A stretch of 64,000 nucleotides of DNA from assembly GCF_023555375.1 (NCBI RefSeq), contig NZ_JAJSEE010000004.1, positions 186,001-250,000 of the forward strand, given 5' to 3'. A program made the translations under genes and the position numbers. This document shows positions 8,349 through 16,420 of the stretch, one piece after another. The notes beneath the pieces are model-generated. The model was not told the origin of the DNA. It worked only from the letters and a program-made list of their open reading frames with translations, and searched no databases. Numbering within the stretch: the first letter of the stretch is position 1; each line of letters begins with the position of its first letter. The stretch comes from Guyparkeria hydrothermalis (GTDB lineage: Bacteria; Pseudomonadota; Gammaproteobacteria; Halothiobacillales; Halothiobacillaceae).

Positions 8349-11300
8349 ATGCTGGACCGACTGATTGACTGGTCGCTGCAGAACCGCCTGCTGGTGGTGG
8401 CCGCCTCCGCCCTGCTGCTGGTGCTGGGCGTGGTGACGGCACGCGACGCACCCGTGGACGTGTTCCCCGATCTGACCGCCCCCACGGTGACGGTGATGAC
8501 CGAGGCGCCAGGCCTGGCCACCGAGGAGGTGGAGCAACAGGTCAGCTACCCCATCGAGATGGCGATGAACGGGGCGCAGGACGTGCGCCGCTTGCGTTCG
8601 CAGTCCGTGCCGGGTTTTTCCATCGTCTGGGTGGAATTCGAATGGGGCACGGACATCCTCGAATCGCGCCAGATCGTCACCGAGCGCCTCGACCAGGCGA
8701 GAGACGACCTGCCGCGAGCCGCCGGCGTGTCGCAGCTCGGCCCGATCACCTCGATCATGGGCGAGATCGAGTTCCTCGGCGTCAAGCCCACCGGCGAGTC
8801 GAGCCTGATGCTCGCCCGCGAGGTCGCCGACTGGACGCTGGCCCCGCGACTGCTCTCCATTCCCGGGGTGGCCAACGTCACCGCGCTGGGCGGCGACATC
8901 CGCGAGTACCAGGTACTGGTCTCGCCCGATCGTCTCCAGGAGATGCAAATCGGGCTCGACCAGGTCCGTGACGCGGCCTCCCGGGCGAACCGCAACGCCG
9001 GGGGCGGCTGGATCAGCGAGGGAGGCCAGGACTACGTGCTGCGCTACCTCGGCCGCACGACCGATCCGAACGATATCGCCGAGGCGGTGATCACGGTGCG
9101 CGACGACGCGCCCGTGCGCATCCGCCACGTCGCCGAGGTGGTCGAGGGTCCCGGCATCCCGATCGGCGATGCCGGCATCAACGGCGACCCCGGCGTGATC
9201 CTGGCCGTCTCCAAGCAGCCCGGTGCCGACACGCTCGAGCTCGACCAGCGCATCCAGGCGGCACTGGACGAGGTGCGCCCGGGGCTGCCGGCCGGCATCG
9301 AGGTCGTGCCGGGGCTGTTCCGCCAGGCCGACTTCATCAACCGGGCGGTCGACAACGTCGCCGTGGCCCTGCGTGACGGGGCGATCTTCGTCGTGGTGGT
9401 GCTGTTCGCCTTCCTGTTCAGCTTCCGTACCACCCTGATCTCGGTGCTGGCGATCCCGCTGTCGCTGGTGGTCGCGCTGATCGGGCTCACGTGGATGGGC
9501 ATCGGCATCAACACCATGACCCTCGGCGGCATGACCATCGCCATCGGCGCGCTGGTGGACGATGCGATCATCTTCGTCGAGAACATCTATCGCCGGCTGC
9601 GCGAGAATCGTCACGCCGACCAGCCCGCCCCGGCCGCGCGCGTGGTGTATCGCGCCTGCGCGGAGGTGCGCCAGTCGGTGGTGTTCTCCACCGCGATCAT
9701 CATGCTGGTGTTCGCCCCGCTGTTCTTTCTTGACGGCGTCGAGGGCCGGCTGCTCGAACCCCTGGGCCTGGCCTACCTGATCGCCATCGCCGCCTCCCTG
9801 CTGGTCGCGCTGACCCTGACCCCGGTGCTCAGCCTGGGGCTTCTGACCAGCGATCGCGCGATGGGCGAGGAACGCGACCCGCCGCTCATCCGCTTTGCCA
9901 AGGGGCTGTATCGTCCGGTCCTGAACGCCAGCCTGCGCTTCGCCCCGCTGGTGCTGGGCCTCTCGGTGGTCGCGGTGATCGTCACCCTGCTGGTGATCGG
10001 GCAATTCGGTCGCTCGTTCCTGCCGGAATTCAACGAGGGCAGTCTCACGATCAAGCTGACCGCACCGCCGGGCACCTCGCTGGAAACCTCCGCGGGCATC
10101 GGCAGGCAGGTCGAGGAGATCCTGCTGGGCTTTGATGAGGTCGAGAGCGTCGCGCGCAAGACCGGCCGCGCGGCCCTGGACGCCCACACCCAGGGCCCGA
10201 ATGCCTCCGAGCTGGAGGTGGTGCTGGGCGAGCTGCCGCAGGGCAAGGCGGCCTTCCTGGCCGATCTCCGCGAGGCGCTTGGCTCGGTGAGCGGGGTGAA
10301 CATCAATATCGGTCAGCCGCTCTCGCATCGCATCGATCACATGCTCTCGGGGACGCGGGCGGCTATCGCCGTGAAGATCTTCGGTCCGTCGCTGGGCGGG
10401 CTCCGAGACCTGGGTAATCAGCTGGAAACCACCATGAAGGAGGTCGACGGCCTGGTCGACGTGGCCATGGAACCCCTGCAGGCCGTGCCGGAATTGCGCC
10501 TGCGCGCCGATCGGGACGCCATCGCCCGGTACGGGATGACGGTGGCCGAGGTGGCCGACCTGGTGGAAACCGCCTACCGGGGACGGGTGGTCTCCGAGGT
10601 CTTCGAGGGCAATCGCCGCTTCGATCTGGTGGTGCGCTTCCCCGACGAGGCGCGGGACGACCGCTTCGCCGTGGGCGACACCCTGATCCAGACGCCCATC
10701 GGCGATCGGGTGCCGTTGCGCGCCCTGGCCACGCCGTCGTTCGAACAGGGGCCGGGCACCATCCTGCGCGAGGACACCGAACGGCGGCTCGTGGTCAGCG
10801 CCAACGTCGCCGGTCGGGACCTGCGCGGGGCCGTCGAGGCCATCCAGGCGCGCGTCGCCGAGCGCATGAGCCTTCCCGAGGGCTACCGGATCGAGTACGG
10901 CGGCCAGTTCGAGGCCGAGGCCGAGGCAACGCGCACCATCGGCTGGGTCTCGCTCGCGGTGCTCGCCGGCATCCTGCTGTTGCTGCAGATGGCGTTCCGC
11001 TCGCTGCGACTGGCCCTGCTGGTGATGGTCAACATCCCACTGGCCCTGGTCGGGGGCGTGACCGCGGTCTGGGCGATGGGCGGCGTGATCACGGTGGCGG
11101 CCCTGGTGGGCTTTATCACCCTGTTCGGCATCGCGATCCGCAACGGCATCCTGCTGATCAGCCGCTTCCAGGCCCTGGCGCGGGACGGCATGGACGTGGA
11201 CGAGGCCGTGGTGACCGGTTCGATGGAACGACTCGCCCCGATCCTGATGACCGCCCTGACCGCGGGCCTCGCCCTGATCCCGCTCGCAATGGGGCTGGGG

Positions 11301-11432
11301 GAGCCGGGCACCGAGATCCAGGCGCCGATGGCCGTGGTGATCCTCGGCGGGCTGGCCACCTCGACCCTGCTCAACATGGTGGTACTGCCCGCGCTCTACC
11401 GGCTCGTGGCTAGCCGCGCCAACGCGGGCTGA
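8349..11432 (+). CDS. CzcA/CusA-family heavy-metal RND efflux pump (system 1)
   Basis: A 1027-residue RND permease with the usual 12 spans and two large periplasmic loops. It opens with LIDWSLQNRLLVVAASALLLVLGVVTARDAPVDVFPDLTAPTV, the HME-RND N-terminal signature (DVFPDLT). The TM4 stretch reads GGMTIAIGALVDDAIIFVENIYRRLREN. It keeps the paired acidic residues of proton-coupled pumps, but it does not carry the DFG...DGA pattern of the classic Co/Zn/Cd group, so the exported metal cannot be named. A Shine-Dalgarno AAGGAGG lies 12 nt after the adaptor stop. It is the last gene of the operon and is followed by a GC-rich inverted repeat. Confidence 0.92.
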   Translation: MLDRLIDWSLQNRLLVVAASALLLVLGVVTARDAPVDVFPDLTAPTVTVMTEAPGLATEEVEQQVSYPIEMAMNGAQDVRRLRSQSVPGFSIVWVEFEWGTDILESRQIVTERLDQARDDLPRAAGVSQLGPITSIMGEIEFLGVKPTGESSLMLAREVADWTLAPRLLSIPGVANVTALGGDIREYQVLVSPDRLQEMQIGLDQVRDAASRANRNAGGGWISEGGQDYVLRYLGRTTDPNDIAEAVITVRDDAPVRIRHVAEVVEGPGIPIGDAGINGDPGVILAVSKQPGADTLELDQRIQAALDEVRPGLPAGIEVVPGLFRQADFINRAVDNVAVALRDGAIFVVVVLFAFLFSFRTTLISVLAIPLSLVVALIGLTWMGIGINTMTLGGMTIAIGALVDDAIIFVENIYRRLRENRHADQPAPAARVVYRACAEVRQSVVFSTAIIMLVFAPLFFLDGVEGRLLEPLGLAYLIAIAASLLVALTLTPVLSLGLLTSDRAMGEERDPPLIRFAKGLYRPVLNASLRFAPLVLGLSVVAVIVTLLVIGQFGRSFLPEFNEGSLTIKLTAPPGTSLETSAGIGRQVEEILLGFDEVESVARKTGRAALDAHTQGPNASELEVVLGELPQGKAAFLADLREALGSVSGVNINIGQPLSHRIDHMLSGTRAAIAVKIFGPSLGGLRDLGNQLETTMKEVDGLVDVAMEPLQAVPELRLRADRDAIARYGMTVAEVADLVETAYRGRVVSEVFEGNRRFDLVVRFPDEARDDRFAVGDTLIQTPIGDRVPLRALATPSFEQGPGTILREDTERRLVVSANVAGRDLRGAVEAIQARVAERMSLPEGYRIEYGGQFEAEAEATRTIGWVSLAVLAGILLLLQMAFRSLRLALLVMVNIPLALVGGVTAVWAMGGVITVAALVGFITLFGIAIRNGILLISRFQALARDGMDVDEAVVTGSMERLAPILMTALTAGLALIPLAMGLGEPGTEIQAPMAVVILGGLATSTLLNMVVLPALYRLVASRANAG

Positions 11433-11471
11433 TCCAGCGGCCTGCCTCGGATTGACGGCGTCCCTTGTGCC

Positions 11472-11505
11472 GCCGGGGGTGATCCGGTGCGTTGCCACCC
11501 CCGGC
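11472..11505 (+). terminator. Possible terminator hairpin after RND operon 1
   Basis: A perfect 10-bp inverted repeat (GCCGGGGGTG / CACCCCCGGC) with a 14-nt loop lies 40 nt after the pump stop codon. There is no T-run after it, so intrinsic termination is doubtful; it could act as an mRNA 3'-end stabiliser. Confidence 0.35.
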
Positions 11506-11601
11506 ACCGTCATGGTCCCTTCATGGAACCACGGCACACTTCCGGCCCCAATCGAGCCGGGTCAGAAGCCGGCCTGACGAGATTCCGGACAGCCGACGCC
11601 C

Positions 11602-13467
11602 ATGCAAAACGAGCCCCCCTGCCAGCACTGTCACGACATCGCCGAGTCGGCCTGCCGAAAGATCGATGCCTTGACGCACGAGGCCAACGAGCTGCGCCGC
11701 CTCTTCCGCGAGCAGGACCTGACGACGCTGTTCCAGCCGGTGGTGGCCTGCGACAGTGGCCGGGTCGTGGGCTGGGAAGCCTTGCTACGTGGCCCGGAAG
11801 GCCCGTTGCATCGGCCACTGGACCTCTTTCATGCAGCCGAGCGACACGGGTGTCTAGTCGAGCTGGACGTCTTGTCGCATCGGCTGGCCATCCGCCGTTT
11901 CGCCAAGTCGGTCCCCGGCCCGGACAGCCGGCTGTTTCTCAATGTGATGATCGAGTCGGTCCAGTCAGGTGCCCACCTCAAAAGCCTGACCGGCAAGTGC
12001 GTGGAACGGCTCGGACTCGAGAGTCGTCGCATCGTGATGGAAATCAGCGAACTGCACCCGACCACGGATACCGACTCCCTTGCCCGTGCGGTCACCCACT
12101 TTCAGCGCGAGGGTTTCCAGGTCGCACTGGACGACGTGGGCGCCGGTTACAACGGCTTGCGCGTGTGGGCCGAGACCCGTCCGGACCTGATCAAGGTTGA
12201 CCGGTACTTCGTCGACGGCATTCACGCCTCCGACGAGAAACGCCGTTTTCTCGAGACCATCGTGCGCCTGGCCCACTCGCTGGGCAGCCAGGTCGTCGGT
12301 GAAGGACTGGAGCACCCGGCCGACCTGGAGGTGCTCAACACCCTCAACGTGGAGATGGCCCAGGGCTACCTCTACGCCCACCCAGCGATCGAACCGCCCC
12401 TCATCGAGCGGGCGTCCACGCGGGAGGACAGCTTCGCTCGACAGGGCGGACCGACCGGCCAGACCGCCCGCAGCCTGGCCGCACCCCACGAGGCCCTGCT
12501 TCCGACCCGCCCGGTCGCCGACGTGGCCGACCTGTTCCTGCGCGTGCCGGAGATCGATTTCTACCCCGTGGTGGACGCCACCGGCCAGGTGCTCGGGATG
12601 GTATGGCGCCGCGAGTTCATGAACCGCCTGCTCTATCGCTTCGGCTACGACCTGTACCAGCGCAAGCCGATCAAACGGCTGATGGATCGCCATCCCGTCG
12701 TCGTGGACGTGCGTACGCCTCTCGAGACCGTCTCCCGACTGGTGACCGACTCCGAGTACGGTCACCGCAAGGAAGCGGTCATCGTGGTCGACAATGGCCG
12801 TTACGCGGGGGTGGGTTCGTTCACGAAGCTATTGCGCCTGATCACCGACATCAAGGTGCAGAGCGCGCACTACGCCAATCCGTTGTCGGGGTTGCCCGGC
12901 AATATCCCGATCCGCGCCGAACTCCAACGACTGATCGATGAGCGACGCGACTTCACGGCGCTCTATGTCGATCTCGATCACTTCAAGCCATACAACGACC
13001 ATTACAGCTACGAAGATGGCGACAAGATCATCCGGCATGTCAGCCATCTTCTGCAGCGCGTCAGTGGCGGGGACTTCGTCGGCCACATCGGCGGGGACGA
13101 TTTTGTCCTCGTCACCCACCTGTCCTCGCGCGGCGAGGCGATCGCGGCCAAGCTGGTGGCGGAATTTGCCTCGAGCATCGGCCGCTTCTACCGGGCGGCC
13201 GACCGAGCGGCCGGGGGCATCGAGGGGCGGGACCGGCAGGGCAATCGACGACTGTTTCCGTTGATGACGCTGTCCATCGGGGCCGTGCGCGTGCCGGCGG
13301 AGAGCATCACGCATCAACAGCATCTGTCGTCGTTGATGACGCAGGCAAAGAAGGCGGCCAAGGCGGCCGGCGGAAACACCTGGCGAACCCTGGAGGCGGG
13401 TGTCGCCACCGCCCGCCCCCAAGCTGACGACAGCGAGTCGGAAATCAGCGTCGTGAACGCGACTTGA
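11602..13467 (+). CDS. EAL-CBS-GGDEF cyclic-di-GMP protein
   Basis: A 621-residue cytosolic protein. Residues about 38-270 form an EAL phosphodiesterase domain with E59-A-L, the metal ligand segment FLNVMIES, MEISELHP, LDDVGAGYNGL (usually DDFGTG), the catalytic Lys in DLIKVD and the late Glu in VGEGLEHP. Residues about 300-420 form a CBS pair. Residues about 430-590 form a GGDEF domain with YVDLDHFKPYND and the active-site loop GGDDF. The EAL-first order with a CBS linker is the YkuI/GGDEF-EAL-CBS type found in sensory proteins. The N-terminus carries a CQHC motif and another Cys at residue 18, which could bind metal or sense redox. Most key EAL residues are present, so both enzymatic activities are possible. 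The C-terminus overlaps the convergent HDOD gene by 23 nt. Confidence 0.88.
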   Translation: MQNEPPCQHCHDIAESACRKIDALTHEANELRRLFREQDLTTLFQPVVACDSGRVVGWEALLRGPEGPLHRPLDLFHAAERHGCLVELDVLSHRLAIRRFAKSVPGPDSRLFLNVMIESVQSGAHLKSLTGKCVERLGLESRRIVMEISELHPTTDTDSLARAVTHFQREGFQVALDDVGAGYNGLRVWAETRPDLIKVDRYFVDGIHASDEKRRFLETIVRLAHSLGSQVVGEGLEHPADLEVLNTLNVEMAQGYLYAHPAIEPPLIERASTREDSFARQGGPTGQTARSLAAPHEALLPTRPVADVADLFLRVPEIDFYPVVDATGQVLGMVWRREFMNRLLYRFGYDLYQRKPIKRLMDRHPVVVDVRTPLETVSRLVTDSEYGHRKEAVIVVDNGRYAGVGSFTKLLRLITDIKVQSAHYANPLSGLPGNIPIRAELQRLIDERRDFTALYVDLDHFKPYNDHYSYEDGDKIIRHVSHLLQRVSGGDFVGHIGGDDFVLVTHLSSRGEAIAAKLVAEFASSIGRFYRAADRAAGGIEGRDRQGNRRLFPLMTLSIGAVRVPAESITHQQHLSSLMTQAKKAAKAAGGNTWRTLEAGVATARPQADDSESEISVVNAT

Positions 13468-14896
13468 GGGCCAGGGCGGCCTGGTTGCGCAGGGTGCGCA
13501 GGCTGTTGAGGTTGCCTTCGGTGAAGGCCGCGGCCGGGCCTTCGAGATAGAACAGCCCGAACGGGGCCCGGTTGACGTGCAACGGGTAGACCATCGCCAC
13601 GTCGCCGTTCGCCCGGAACTGCCAGTCAAAGATGTCGTCGCTGGGCATCCGCGGGCGGTGGATGCTGCGATCCTCGCCCGACTGGAACACCTGCGCCAAT
13701 CGGCTGGTCTCCGAAAGCGGCACGGTCATGCGCGGCTTGAACTCGGCGAACGAGGCGCCCTGGCCCAAGCGGGGCACCAGCTTCCAGGCCTTCCGTTCGA
13801 GCATGTAGAGCACGGCCAGGTCCAGGCCCAGTCCCGCGTGCATGGCCTCGAGCATGCGCGCGAAGATCTGACCGAGCGGTTCTTCCTCGGTCAACGCCTG
13901 GGTGGTCTGCTCGATGCAGGCAATCAGGCGCTCCGAGCGCTCCTCGGGTTGCGGGGCACTCGTAATGCTCTCCTCCACCGGCATCGGGGTGTCGTGGTCG
14001 GCCTCCATGCGCTGCAGGAAGGCCGGGCGTTCCGCCGAAGACAGGAGCTCCTCGTACTCGAGCATGTGGTCCCGGGCCGCGGCGCTCGCCTCTTCGAAGA
14101 CGGACGTCTCCACCTCGCAGCGGTGGGCAAGGTCCAGGGTGTCGCGCCGGATCGCCTCGACCGATTCGCCACGCGCGATCACCTCGGCCGACGCCCGTGC
14201 CAGTTGCGCCAGTCGCAGCGCGCGTGCCTCCGGGGTCAGTCGGGTGATCTTGCCCGAGGCCCGCGCCGTGGTCAGGAACCGCCGCGCCGATTCCGGCAGG
14301 CCCCACTGGCGACAGACGTCACGCGCCAGGGCGACCGGCAGCACGCCGACCACCTTCTGGATCGCCGTGTCTTCGTCGAGCCCGTCCTCGCGGCGGGCCC
14401 GCTCGATCTCGGCCAAGTGCTCGGGGGCGTGACGGTAGACCAGCAACGCGCCGAAATCCTGGAACAGCGCGCAGAGGAACATCTCCTCGGTGGACAGACC
14501 GCCCAGCTCGCGGGCCAGCCCCTGGGCGAGGAAGGCCTGGTAGATCGCCTGCATGAAGCGGCTTTGCAGCAGTCGGCTATGCGCCTTGCTGTCGATCTGC
14601 TCGAACAGCGACAGCGCCAGCGCGGCGAGTCGCACTTCCTCGAAGCCCAGCACCGTCACCGCGCGGGTGACCGTGTTGATCTGTCCGCCCAGGTGGCGGT
14701 AATGCGCGGCATTGGCCAGGCGCAGGATGCGGTGGGTCAGCGCGGGGTCGCGCAGGATCAATGCGGAGAGATCGTTGGCCGAGGCCAGTTCGTCATCGGT
14801 GAGGCGATAGGCTTCCTGCACCGTGCGCGCGAACGCCGGAAAGTCCGGATTCTGCGCAATCCGTTTGATCAAGGTGGGGCGGAAGCTCTGTTTCAC
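13445..14896 (-). CDS. HDOD-GAF domain signalling protein
   Basis: A 483-residue protein. The first 200-220 residues match the HDOD domain, an HD-like fold without full catalytic residues (MKQSFRPTLIKRIAQNPDFPAFARTVQEAY, DLSALILRDPALTHRILRLANAAHYR and the following ITRAVTVLGFEEVR segment). The C-terminal 160 residues form a GAF-type sensor (LEAMHAGLGLDLAVLYMLERKAWKLVPRLGQGASF, PRMTVPLSETS, DVAMVYPLHVNRAPFGLFYLEGP). Proteins of this design act in motility, cell-cycle or c-di-GMP signalling. Convergent overlap with the EAL-GGDEF gene suggests functional or regulatory pairing, but this is inference. Confidence 0.85.
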   Translation of the reverse strand: MKQSFRPTLIKRIAQNPDFPAFARTVQEAYRLTDDELASANDLSALILRDPALTHRILRLANAAHYRHLGGQINTVTRAVTVLGFEEVRLAALALSLFEQIDSKAHSRLLQSRFMQAIYQAFLAQGLARELGGLSTEEMFLCALFQDFGALLVYRHAPEHLAEIERARREDGLDEDTAIQKVVGVLPVALARDVCRQWGLPESARRFLTTARASGKITRLTPEARALRLAQLARASAEVIARGESVEAIRRDTLDLAHRCEVETSVFEEASAAARDHMLEYEELLSSAERPAFLQRMEADHDTPMPVEESITSAPQPEERSERLIACIEQTTQALTEEEPLGQIFARMLEAMHAGLGLDLAVLYMLERKAWKLVPRLGQGASFAEFKPRMTVPLSETSRLAQVFQSGEDRSIHRPRMPSDDIFDWQFRANGDVAMVYPLHVNRAPFGLFYLEGPAAAFTEGNLNSLRTLRNQAALALKSRSRR

Positions 14897-15017
14897 GTCT
14901 GGGGCAGAATCCCGGTGCTTGCCGAGTGGTTGGGATAAGGCGGCGAGACTTTACCACGACGACCGGGCCGACTGGTGGCGGCCGGCCACGTTTCGTCTTG
15001 TCCTTTTTCGGCGCCGC

Positions 15018-15971
15018 TCAGCCAATCTTGAGGTAATCGCCGCCGTGTTCCTTGAGAAAGGCCAGGAACTCGCGGGCGATGACCGACAGGGCCTTGCCGC
15101 GCGGGTAAACGATGTTCCAGTAGCGCTCCAGCGGGAAACCCTCGACGTCGAGCTTGACCAGCGGCCCGGCCTCGCTCTCCAGGTTCAGCGCGTGCTCGGA
15201 GACCACCGAGACGCCCAGTTGCCCGACCACGGCGTGCTTGATCGACTCGTTGCCCTCCAACACCAGCCGTTGGCGGAGCTTGAGCCCGTGCTGGGCGAAG
15301 TGCTCTTCGACCTTGTGCCGGATGCCTGAGCCCGGCTCGCGCATGATGAACGGCTCCTCGGCAATGCGCTCGATCGGGATGTTGCGCTCGCGGGCCAGCG
15401 GGTGGTCGCGGTGGGCGATCACCACCAGCGGGTTGGGCGCGAAGGGAATCAGCTCCAGGTCCAGCCCACTGTCGGGCACGTGGCCGATGATGTAGAGGTC
15501 CGAGAGATTGTCTTCGATGCGCTTGAGGAGCGTGTCGCGGTTGGAGACCTTGAGCTCCATGTCGATATCGGGGAACTGCTTGGCGAAATCCCCCATCGCC
15601 AGCGGCGCGAAGTACTTGGCCGTGGTGATCACCGACAGGCGCAGTCGCCCCTTCTTCAGCCCCTTCAGGTCATTGAGCGACATCTCGAGATTCGACAGCG
15701 CGTCGATCACGTCACGACAGCCGCGGGCGACCAGGTTGCCGGCATCGGTGAGAAAGATCTTGCGACCGATCTGCTCGAACAGGGGCATGCCGACGGTCTC
15801 GGACAGGCTCTTGACCTGGGCCGAGACCGTCGGCTGGGTCAGAAACAGCTCCTCGGCCGCCCGCGTGAAGCTACCCAGCCGGGCGACCGCCTCGACGATC
15901 TCGATCTGCCGCAGGGTGGCGTGCCGAAGGAGATACCGCGCCTCCGATTGCCGGGTGTCGTCAGCCATCAT
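15018..15971 (-). CDS. cbbR: LysR-family regulator, CbbR type
   Basis: A 317-residue LysR regulator. The N-terminal winged HTH is typical (LRQIEIVEAVARLGSFTRAAEELFLTQPTVSAQVKSLSETVGMPLFEQIGRKIFLTDAG), followed by the periplasmic-binding-protein-like effector domain. The spelling TLRQIEIVEAVARLGSFTRAAEELFLTQPTVSAQVK closely follows CbbR proteins that control Calvin-cycle and carbon-uptake operons in autotrophs. It is divergently placed 449 nt from dabB, the usual arrangement for a LysR regulator and its target. A 26-bp inverted repeat lies 25 nt upstream of its start and could be an autoregulatory site. CbbR identity is by similarity and context; RuBisCO genes are not in this window. Confidence 0.85.
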   Translation of the reverse strand: MMADDTRQSEARYLLRHATLRQIEIVEAVARLGSFTRAAEELFLTQPTVSAQVKSLSETVGMPLFEQIGRKIFLTDAGNLVARGCRDVIDALSNLEMSLNDLKGLKKGRLRLSVITTAKYFAPLAMGDFAKQFPDIDMELKVSNRDTLLKRIEDNLSDLYIIGHVPDSGLDLELIPFAPNPLVVIAHRDHPLARERNIPIERIAEEPFIMREPGSGIRHKVEEHFAQHGLKLRQRLVLEGNESIKHAVVGQLGVSVVSEHALNLESEAGPLVKLDVEGFPLERYWNIVYPRGKALSVIAREFLAFLKEHGGDYLKIG

Positions 15972-16420
15972 GCCTCTCCTTCACCTGTTCGTTTCGTTGC
16001 ATAGAACCGATTCTATGCAACAGCGGGCCGAAGATCGATCCAGGGCCCGTATCTCGCGCCCGGCCGGGTCGATGGAGGCGCCGCACGAAGGCACCTCACA
16101 CCATCGTTTCCATTGGAATTATTCATCGACCTCATTGACCGAAATCTATCCATAGAGTCACACCGGCAGAACCATTGCCCAGCGTCTATTAATAGAGCAA
16201 AGGCCGTCATGGCGGGCCTAGCGGCACATTTCGAGGCCCCGACACACGATTCATTGCCCCGAAGGCCATGCGGAAATCCGCGCATAGATCACGATCAATA
16301 GATCACTTCGGGAATTCGTATTGGTGATCGATCGCGCCCATCTCTACCTTTCGTCCTGCCGGCGGGACCGTCTGGACTCCTCCAGCGGACCCGAACCACC
16401 AGCCCGACCGGAGGGACACC
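15972..16420. promoter_or_regulatory. cbbR-dabB divergent regulatory region
   Basis: 449 non-coding bases that carry the divergent promoters. Four ATAGA/TCTAT-based repeats can be seen. An 11-bp-arm palindrome with a 4-nt centre lies at 15996-16021 (left arm GTTGCATAGAA). TCTAT-CC-ATAGA is at 16145-16156, and TCTATTAATAGA is at 16185-16196, exactly 40 bp centre to centre from the previous one. The direct repeat ATAGATCAC occurs at 16284-16292 and 16298-16306. The first overlaps the likely cbbR promoter and the last lies nearest dabB. LysR proteins typically bind T-N11-A palindromes at such spacings. No sigma70 boxes were assigned with confidence. Confidence 0.65.
15996..16021. promoter_or_regulatory. 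Inverted repeat upstream of cbbR, candidate LysR operator
   Basis: Perfect 11-bp arms (GTTGCATAGAA and its complement) around CCGA. It sits 25 nt upstream of the cbbR start codon and is the strongest palindrome in the gap. Autoregulation by CbbR is inferred from position. Confidence 0.6.

Noticed and set aside
6513-11537. A 1674-codon open frame on the strand opposite the RND efflux operon
   Set aside because: It lies antisense to three well-matched genes, has low-complexity Gly/His/Arg/Asp composition, and fits no family. Long antisense frames are common in GC-rich genes with biased third positions.
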